Origin: Myxocyprinus asiaticus
Taxonomy: Eukaryota; Chordata; Actinopteri; Cypriniformes; Catostomidae
Assembly: GCF_019703515.2 (NCBI RefSeq)
Contig: NC_059346.1
Coordinates: 55,378,001-55,442,000 of the forward strand
DNA length: 64,000 bases
Reading direction: 5' to 3'
The position numbers and the translations under genes were made by a program. Positions 47,301 to 57,600 of this stretch are shown piece by piece (position 1 is the stretch's first letter; each line of letters opens with the position of its first letter). A model generated the notes under the pieces. It had not been told where the DNA came from. It did no database searches and was given only the letters and a program-made list of their open reading frames with translations.

Positions 47301-50300
47301 AAGCTATTTATTGTATTTTTATTCTTTATTTAAATGGTCAGCATTTGACTGATACTAAACATACAGTACTGATATAAATTAAGCTATTTATTGTATTTTT
47401 ATTCTTTATTTAAATGGTCAGCATTTGACTGATACTAAACATACAGTACTGATTTTTATTTTATATTATTTTTATTTATTCTTTATTTTAATGGTCAGCA
47501 ATTGACTTATACTAACAGTACTGATGTTAATTAAGCTATTTATTGTATTTCTATTTATTCTTTATTTTCTCAGTGTTCATTTCCAGAATTTGTTGACAAT
47601 GTATAATAATAATGTCAAATGTTCTTTGATAAAAATATTGAAGAAAGCAGCATTCTGAGTACCTTAGCATTTCACGATGATGACGATTAGTTGCCTGTTT
47701 TAGGGGTTTCACGATGATGACGATTAGTTGCCTGTTTTGGGGGTTTCACGATGATGACGAATAGTTGCCTGTTTTTAGGGGTTTCACGATGATGACGATT
47801 AGTTGCCTGTTTTAGGGGATTCACGATGATGAAGATTAGTTGCCTGTTTTGGGGGATTCGCGACGATGACGATTAGTTGCCTGTTTTGGGGGATTCGCGA
47901 CGATGACGATTAGGTGCCTGTTTTGGGGGATTCGCGACGATGACGATTAGGTGCCTGTTTTGGGGGATTCGCGACGATGACGATTAGGTGCCTGTTTTGG
48001 GGGATTCGCGACGATGACGATTAGGTGCCTGTTTTGGGGGATTCGCGACGATGACGATTAGTTGCCTGTTTTGGGGGATTCGCGACGATGACGATTAGTT
48101 GCCTGTTTTGGGGGATTCGCGACGATGACGATTAGTTGCCTGTTTTGGGGGATTCGCGACGATGACGATTAGTTGCCTGTTTTGGGGGATTCGCGACGAT
48201 GACGATTAGTTGTCATACAAATTGTCATGCTTTTGTCATAGGTGTATGTGTGCTTCATGAACCTTAAGAAGTTATTTATTCATATTTTACTTTTGCATAA
48301 TTTCCTTTAAGGCTTTAAAAACTTATGAATGACATAAAAATATCAAAATATTTCAAAATACTTAAAATATATGTCTCTCTTTTTGGTCAATTTTAGTCTT
48401 GGTGCATTTACATTGTTGTTGTTGTTGGAACCCAGCCATCCTGAATAGCTATTATATTATATTAAAGTATGTAATAGTCTAAAATTCTTCACTTTCACAT
48501 TACTTTAAGGCTCTCCGATTAAACTCGTGAGCCCTTATTTTACATGAACAAACACTTTTGAGATTCTTTGATTGTTTATTCTATGATCTCGGGCGTGCGT
48601 CACATTAACACTGCATGTATGAATCAACAACGAAAAACCTCATTCATATTTTAGCGGGAGTTTGGGGCAAACATCCACAGATGCCATGTACATCACAGAG
48701 CTTCAAGTCCCGTTCAGAAGCGGTTAATCTTCATGCGCTCTTCAGGTGCTGCTTTTAGTGCAGCCTGTGGTTTGGCTCATTGAGATGGTCGAAGTTAAAT
48801 TGAATTAGACACTCAAACGCGCCATTCATTCCATTATTTGTTCATTTGTCATTGGAATTGAAAGTCTCAAATAACTGCGGCTAGGTCAAATAACCGCGAT
48901 TAGATGATTATTTAATAATTGCGACAGGCCTAACTCAGAAGCTCCAAAAAGGACATAAAGACAGCATAAAAGTAATCCATATGACCCCAATGGATAAATC
49001 CATGTATTCATAAGCAATATGATAGGTTAGTCCTTTTTTTTCTATAAATCTCTACCTTTGACCAGCCCAAACCTGTAGGTGGCTGTATGTGAAAGTGAAG
49101 ATGTATAGTAAAAAATTAATTAAATACTGATGTATTTCTCACCCACACCTATCATATCTCTTCTGAAGATGTTTGGATTACTTTTATGCTGCCTTTATGT
49201 GATTTTTGAACATTCTGGTCACCATTCACTTGCATTGTATGGAGCTACAGAGCTGACATATTCTTCTAAAAATCTTCGTTTGTGTTCAGCAGAAGAAAGA
49301 AAGTCATACGCATCTGGGATGTGTCTAGGATTTTAGCTTTAAATATTTGTTTATATTTATAAAAGTTTTTTCCTTTTTTTTTGGATCTTCTCTGTTATCA
49401 GTAACTTTATTTTTACTTTTCCCCTCCTTTACAAAAATATATTATTGCCTCAGAGCAAGCCATTACCAAAAAGCAAAGGAAATTGTCAATTTTTCAGAAA
49501 ATTCCCTTACTAAATTTAATTATGGTAAAGCAGAGAAGCACGAAGTCATGAAAGATGTTTAATATTGTAACGAGGAGGAGGGCGGGGCCGGGCCGTGAAT
49601 GCACACGGCTGGTCCCAATCGGGCTAATCAGCCAGGGAGAGGGATAAGGCCGAGCCGGGTGCGGCAGTTCGGGAGAGAGAGCCACACGCAGCTGCCGTGT
49701 GTGTGTTTGTGTTTTGTGTGTTTTTGTTTAAGTGTTCATTAAAATATTACTTTGATGCTTCGTCCGGTTCCCGCCTCCTCCTTGCCCATTGAACTGTGTT
49801 ACAAATATGTTTTAATATGTAATTTTACCATTTTGCATTGTTGACAGGTCTAATTCCTCGCTTATGTTGCTTAATGGACCCTTTTTACACTTCCGCGTTC
49901 GCGAAGCGGAAGTCGTCATAGTTGGATAAACTATGGCGGCCATGGGAAGTGCGGTAATAACCAGTACCACTACAGTGTTCCTATTTGCACAAATTCTGAA
50001 TGAAAACTTCTGGATTTGTGTTTCCACGAATTTCCAAAAAAGATGCTAAACTTTGTACGAGCTCGGTGGGTTCAGGCAATTAAATGTGAGGGAGATAACT
50101 TTGTTATTAAATGAGGAAGCACTTTCATCTTTGGACAGTATTTTCAAGATGAAAAGTTGTACCATCACGGTTTCAATGGAATGATTACACATCACAACCG
50201 ACACGAGAGTGTGTGTTTGACAGGGTTAGAAGTCGGATGGAGCGGAACATGGGCCTCTCCACTCCTTCACATCCTGCGTCGCCCCCATCAGGTATTAGTT

Positions 50301-51608
50301 TCACCTAGTACAACTCACAGATTTGTTAACTGTGCCCTCTTTTTTGCTTTTTTGCAGTTTATGGCGACAGATATGTAGATCGTTCCTTTAATACGTAAAT
50401 ATGTGCCTGCTGATTTAACACACAACCTCTCAATAATAATTTATTTTTATGGACTTACCTTCGTATTCGTGCAGACCCTCAAAAAATAACTTGTAACCTT
50501 TGTTGAGTTTAGATTTAACCGTTGATGGACGATGCGATCAACATCTCCAAACGTAAATACTGGCAAACTTTTAAGGACTGTGAAAGCACATACACCTCAG
50601 TAGCAGCCATAATTGCGTTTACCCAACAATGACGACTTCCGCTTCGCGAACGTGGACGTGTGTAAAGGGTCCATTTAATTCCTTGAAATATGTTGACAAC
50701 AATTGTCCGGCATATGACTTTTGCAGTACCCTATCATCCTAGTCCTTTCTATTTTTGACGTTTCCTTGGCATTGCTGAACATGTCTATGTCTAAACTGAA
50801 TGTAGGCACATGAATATAATTTAATGTTGGTTCATGGTGAATTGAATATTCCTAAAATGGACTCTTCACTATTATTAAGACATTTAGCTTTTTATATTGT
50901 CTTCTTACTCAGCATAGAGCAGTGCCCTTGTTTATTGACCTTATTCAGGGGAGACAGTATATTAAAATAAGGCTGTGAGGTATAGACAAATTCTTTGTTC
51001 ACACTGCAGATGAATGTGGCCCAAATCTGATGTTTTCACTCAGATGTGTTAATTGGAATACAGTGTAAACATCCGAAAGTGCATTGTATCTGATGCGTAA
51101 AGAAAATGCAATTAAAGAAAAGATTTGGTTTCAGCGATTCATTCGGATTACACGTAAGTAAATAATAAACTATGCACATGAAAAGATACCAGACAGAGGT
51201 AGATTTATATAACAGTGCTTGCAAGACAATGCAGTTCTGAAGTAATTATAAATAACAACTCTTCTTAACAAACCCACAATTCTACGGTGTGTTTCGCTAA
51301 TTATAAGTGAAAAAGTAATTATGGTGAAAAACGTGTCCCTTGATTTTCAGTAATGAAAAAGATTTCAAATAGTAAAAAAAAAATAATAATAATAATTTTA
51401 AAAGGCATCATTGTATAACCTTACCTTCTACAGGGTTACCGCGGGTCTTTAAAAAGTCTTAAATTTACTTTTTAAAATTTAAGGCCATAAAAAGTCTTAA
51501 ATATCTGAAAAAATGTACAAGAAGTTTTAAATTTCGTTTGCTGAGGTCTTAAATTTTGGGGCGTGAATAGAGAAGACGCTTAAAACAGCAGAATCTGCGT
51601 GAGTCAAA

Positions 51609-51649
<41 letters not shown>

Positions 51650-54600
51650 CATCCATCATTTAGAAGCTGTTGAGTTTGGTGTGAGCGTGCACAGGGAAGC
51701 GCATTTTTACTGAACTTACGATGTTACACATGTATAAACCTTCATAAACCTGTTAATCAGAAATGCAAATGCCGTTATTTTGCATCTCTGTAAGTGAGCG
51801 ATGTGCTAACACTGTCGCTCCTGCCTGTAATCGACAAAGCTGTCAACGTTGCAATTTGCAAGCACGCGAGGTTGGAGCGGTTTTTTGACGCCTTTCAAAT
51901 CGTGGCGCTTCCTTATTTTACATCACCTTTGACAAGAATTGTAAAGCTAACAGAACTACTCAGCTGCAGAGTTACACCTGTTATATCTCTCATCTCCATC
52001 TCTCTTGAGCTCCATCTGACATATACAGGTATTTTCTCTGCCATCTGAATCAATTAAAAACTATTTGTAATAATATACAAAACAATAATATAACTATATA
52101 AATTATAATATTAATAATATACATAATATGAAAATATATAATCTATATTTAATATTTAGTATATAATCTGTTTTCAGTATACATCATAGCTAATTATACA
52201 GCACAGTTCTCTTTCATAATTTAATCTGTTAACATTTTCAATACATCTTGTCAACTTTAAACGGCCATTTTTAAGGTAACTGATGAGATATTTCACACAA
52301 AAATGAAAATTGTCATCACTTACCTTCATGCTGTTGCAAACCTGTATGACTTTATTTCTGTGGGTATCAAAAGGAGATATTAGGGAGTTTCAGCCACCTT
52401 TCACTTACATTGAATGAAAGACAAGATGCAGTGACAGTGAATGAGACTAAACGTTTTGTTTTGTAACATCTCCTTTTTTGTTCCATGGCAGAGAAAAATT
52501 CATACTGACTCAAGGGTGAGCAGTGATGACAAATTTTCAAATGAACTGCCCTTTAACTTACCTGTTAAAGTATTTGTTAAATGTATCTGCCAAAAAAAAA
52601 AATATAAATGTTCTTCAGCATATGCTAGACCTTATTCACAGCAGCGCCATTTTTAATTTTTGACCTGAATGACAACGAGGCTGTGAGGGATAGATGTACA
52701 GTCTCTTCAATGGGCTGTACTGCAGTTTAAAGTGTTTTTGGATCGTTCCACAGACAAAACATTGGAAAAATATATTTTCAAGGGCACTCAGTAGACAAAA
52801 AACTCCAGACAATATGAGTTGTGGAAAATCAGATGGGATATTGGAGCTTTTTACAGATATATATACCGTGCGTGCCTTTGAAGAAATGGTAAGTCGATCC
52901 CTCACAGCCTCGTTTCCATTCCCATTAAAAATCAAACATGGCGCTACTCTGAATAAGGTCTATAGACCAATCCTCTTGTTTACAAAAATGTCAGCGCATG
53001 CGCAGTAAGTGGTGGCAGAAAGCCCGCTGACTGTTGTGTTAGATTTGACAGATTAGAGGATTAAACGAAAGTATGACACAAAACCATCATAAATACAGAC
53101 ATATTCTTAGCGATACAATTACTATAATAAAATGAGTTAATAATAAACATGTAATCATGTTCGTTATAAATTTTTGCTGCAAAGTTGTGAGATGAAATGA
53201 TCTCCTCCGTCCAGTCAACTCTGTTGATGATCTTGAAGCCACAGCAGTCAATGAGAGCCCTAGGAATCATTTTTCAACAACGTAATCCGATGAAAGTTTA
53301 CTTTTTGCGCATGGTTTTTGCCACCACTTCCGTGTTTGACATAAGCAATGACATTGCCAAAGCATTGGTGTATTGCATCACGTCTTGCTGGAAAGCAAGT
53401 GACAAAAGTGAAGGGTCACAAAATAGGCTACATACCTTAGGCTACGTGCATTCTTAATAAATTCATTTAGAGTTTTAATGTTGTATTAACTTATTTAAAA
53501 AAAGAAATTTTTAAAAAATAAACATGTCCAGAGACATCCAAGTAGTCTCAGTGGTTTTGTATTTACCAGCTAATTAATTATGTCATTTTTATTATTATTA
53601 TTATTATTGCGAAAGTGTCTTCAATTTGTCTTTCATTTGGCCTTAAAAAGTCTTACATTTCATACCTTCGAACCTGTAGAAACCCTGCTTCTATGAAATA
53701 ATATGAAATGGTTTGACTTTATGTTGTTTGAGACATTTGACACATAATTGCAGTAATTAATCATTTAAAAGGAGTGTTTGTCCCTTGAAGTCATGTCATT
53801 GGTGTTATCAGTGTTAAAAACTTGTGGGTGTGGCAAATAGCTTCCAAGGTCAAAGTTCAGAGGAAGGAGAGGCTGCTCAAATGTGCATTTAGTGGTTTTT
53901 CCCCCATGTTGAAAAAGTTATTAATTTACATTTTAACTGTACATTGTTCACATGTTTCATTTAAATATGTCATTGGAGTCACACTGTTTAATGTCTTTGT
54001 GAAATATTTTACTGAAAACTTTTGATTTAATGGTGTGATTTATTGATTTTAGTCTGATCACTGGTGTGTGTTTTGTGATGCTATTGACACCATCTTAGAA
54101 ACGTAATCTTTAAAGAAAATTTGTCACTAGTGTTACAACCCATGCTTTATTCGTGAAACAAAATTAAGTAATAAAATAAAGAACAAGTTGGAAAAAAAAA
54201 AAAATCAGAGTTGGGTCACATTTGGCTGCGGTGTGAATGTTTGCCAAACGGTCCATTCAATAAATCCGTTCATCTAATCTAGATCATATCTAATGTTCAC
54301 CAAACATGTTTTCTGGAATTATTTTGTGAACCAGATTTCTTTTGGCATGACTGATATGAAGTTTCTTCATCTGAATAATCAACATGAAGATATTAAACTG
54401 TACAACCCATTGAACAGACTACACTTTTATCTCTCACAGCCTCATTTTCAGTCACAAAAATGTAGATATTGGAGTCTACCCTGGCTAAGATCTCTTGCCT
54501 CACAATCACACATGTAAGAGTGGTGTTATATTTTCCAATGTGTGAATGCTGTGAATCATTTGTAGTACTTGAAAACTTGATGTTCTGAAAATAGTACAAC

Positions 54601-57600
54601 AAAATCTGTAAAACCACTTGAAAAGGTTGTAAACAGTAATCGAGAGAATAGGTTCCATTTTTATTGTTGCCCTTCATGTCATAATATGCAATTTAAATGG
54701 CTTCCTGTCAGTGGTATAATATTTTAATTGCCTATCCTGCCACTTGGCAGCTCCTCAAACAACTTCCCAAATGATCAATTTAAGACTTCCATCTATATTG
54801 CAATTTCACAATAGTTAAATTTAATTATATGTTTTTTTTTTTTTAATCTGGATGACAATGATTAATTCTTTTCTGTTAGGAGGGACAATGAAGAGGTTAT
54901 AAATGTTATTGTTTGACAAATTCAGATGGGAATGCTTATTAACTTACATGTAACTGAAGTCCATGAGTTTTAAGAGTGCAACTACAATTAAACTTTGTAG
55001 TTATACATTGTGAGAATCAATGTCTTAAAGTGTTGTGTATTATTACATTCACTTCAGTACTAGTGTTAATTCACTAATATATTAAAAGATAGTTCACCCA
55101 AAAATGAAAATTCTCATCATTTACCCTAATGCTTTCCAAGATGTGTATGACTTTCTTTCTTCTGCAAAGCACAAACGAATATCTCAGCTCTGTAGGTCCA
55201 TACAATGCAAGTGAATGGTGACCAGAACTTTCAAGCTTGAAAAAAGCACATAAAAGTAATCCGTATGACTCCAGTGATTAAATCCATGTGTTCTGAAGCA
55301 TTTGATAGGTGTGAGTGAGAAACAGATCAATATTGAAGTCATTTTTACTATAAATCTCCACTTTCAAATTCTTCTTTTGTTTCGCAGTCTTCATGCATAT
55401 CGTCACCTACTGGGCAGGGAAGAGAATTTATAGTAAAAAAGGACTTAAATATTGATCTGTTTCTCACCCACACCTACCATATCACTTCAGAAGATATTTA
55501 TTTAACCACTGGAGTCTTATGGATAACTTTTATGCTGCCTTATGTGCCTTTTTCGAGCTTGGAAGTTTTGGTCACCATTCACTTGTATTGTGAGGACCTA
55601 CAGAGCTAAGATAATCTTTTAAAAATCTTCATTTGTGTTTGGTAGAAGAAACAAATCATGCACTTCTGGGATGGCATGAGGGTGAGTAAATGATGAATTT
55701 TTGTTTTGACTAAATATTGAAATAATTGTTATTTCCCTTATTAGAGCTTATTCATAAGGGCACCAAGGATGGCCAGCGGGATTACCTGTTTTACCTTGCT
55801 GTTGCAAACTACAAACTCAAGGTGGTTAAGAAAGCCTTTAATATTTACATCACACACTTGCAGTTTAAATGACTTTCCAACACTTATTCTCCAATTTTAT
55901 TCACAGGAGTATGAGAGAGGTCTGAAATATATCAGGATTTTATTGAAGAACGAACCTGGAAACTCTCAAGCTTTAGATCTGGAAAAGCTCATTGACAAAG
56001 CCATGAAAAAAGGTGAGATGAAGCACACGTATGTGTACAGTATGTGCATCCAGTCATATATAGTTGTAAAACAACTCTGGAACTATTCACTCTTTATATC
56101 ACTCCACTTGTTTGTGATTGTGTTGGTGTTCCTGAGACGCAACGGTTGACCATTGATCTGTTTCAGATTCCTTTTGAACTATTTTCCTTGGTAGGGCAAG
56201 AATTTGCAAAAATAACTGCCTATATAGAGCATAAAAGTCTAGTTCCGGAAGTAAAAATCCCATTAATTGTTTTCCATAGGCAAAATAAATGAACAATAAA
56301 TCAGAAACACAGCAAAGACCTACCATGCGCTTCGAGGTTGTTAATCGGTGGTATATGCTTCTGTTAAAGCTATCAGTCCACATTATTTCAATTACATTTT
56401 TTTGAAATTGTGTTTAATTGCGGAATTCCTGGTGAAGAACTACACTACCCATGATCATGAGGAGAAAACATCCACGAATCAGAGGACCGCTGCCAACAAA
56501 GTGCGCCAAACAAGCTCTGCAGCTTCCGCCCACTCCCATGATGCACTGCGAATGACACAATCGAGTCGATCTCTTTACACTTTCAAACTACTCATATATT
56601 TGAAAATATCTAAATATTTTGCAAAACATTTTTTCCATACTATATCAATAACTTTAAATCAATAGTTTTATATTTTTCCATCATTTTTAAATTGGATTAC
56701 GTCTTTTGCAATGCTTCATGGGATTGTAGTTCATTCCCTCATGAAATACGTTAAGGACAGTGCTGTGAAAAAGTATTTACCCCCATCCTGATTTCTTCTG
56801 TTTTTGTGGATATTTCATACTAAAGTTTAAAAAATTCAAACAAAATCTAACAAAAAACAAAGGCAGTTTGGGTAAACACAAAATAAAGTTTTTAAATGAT
56901 AATGTTATTTATTGAAGCAAAAAAGTTATCCAATACCAACTGGGCCTGTGTGAAAAAGTATTTGCTCCCTTAGTTACGAAATCCCCAAATCTATGAAACT
57001 GCATTAATAATGGGGTTCAGCTGGACTAGACACACCCAGGCCTGATTACTGCCAGCCCTGTTCAGTCACATCAACACCTAAACAGAACTTTTTCAGCAGC
57101 ATAAATTTGGCTAAAAGGTCTCACCCAGCTGCACACTATGCCAAGGTCAAAAGAAATTCCAGAAATGATGAGGAAAAAGGTGATTGAAATACATCAGTCT
57201 GGAAAGGGTTACAAAGCTATTTCAAAGGCTCTGGGCCTCCAAAAAAACCACAGTGAGAGCCATTATCTCCAAATGGAGAAAACGTGGCACAGTAGTGAAC
57301 CTTCCCAGAAGTGGCCGACCTTCCAAAATTCCTCCAAGAGCACAGCGACGACTCATCCAGGAAGTCACAAAATAACATCCAAGGAACTGCAGGCCTCTCT
57401 CGCATCAATACATTTCACTGTTCATGACTCCACTATCAGAAAGACACTGGCTAAAAATGGCATCCATGGAAGAGTGGTGAGGCGAAAACCACTGCTAACC
57501 CAAAAGAACATTAAGGCTCGTCTGAATTTTTCCAAAACACACCTTGATGATCCTCAAACCTTTTGGGAGAATGTTCTGTGGACTGATGAGTCGAAAGTGG

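Larger units (their letters stand above)
44987..48933. mobile_element. 3.95-kb TIR element with 6-bp target duplication
   Basis: TTAGGGCTGTCACAATTA at the left end is matched by the inverse of TAATTGCGACAGGCCTAA at the right end (16 of 18). CTCAGA flanks both sides (44981-44986 and 48934-48939). Inside are a split 37-bp tandem array, an 80-bp tandem array and another element. No transposase is recognised. A 6-bp duplication would fit an IS3EU-like group, but this is only a guess. Confidence 0.7.
44813..49330. repeat. Foldback MITE interrupted by a 3.9-kb element
   Basis: The left arm 44813-44986 (GAATAGTTCACCCCAAAATG ... GTGACCAGACCTCAGA) resumes at 48940 (AGCTCCAAAAAGGACATAAA) and completes the second arm by 49330 (AGAAAGTCATACGCATCTGG). 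The halves join exactly when the insert and one target copy are removed. It lies in fis1 intron 2. Confidence 0.8.

Noticed and set aside
47665..48215. CRISPR-like array of 37-bp repeats
   Set aside because: Units are directly adjacent without spacers, and the context is a vertebrate intron; this is a minisatellite.
52694..53008. 104-residue ORF in fis1 intron 2
   Set aside because: It spans the MITE at 52626-52973 and has no recognisable motifs.
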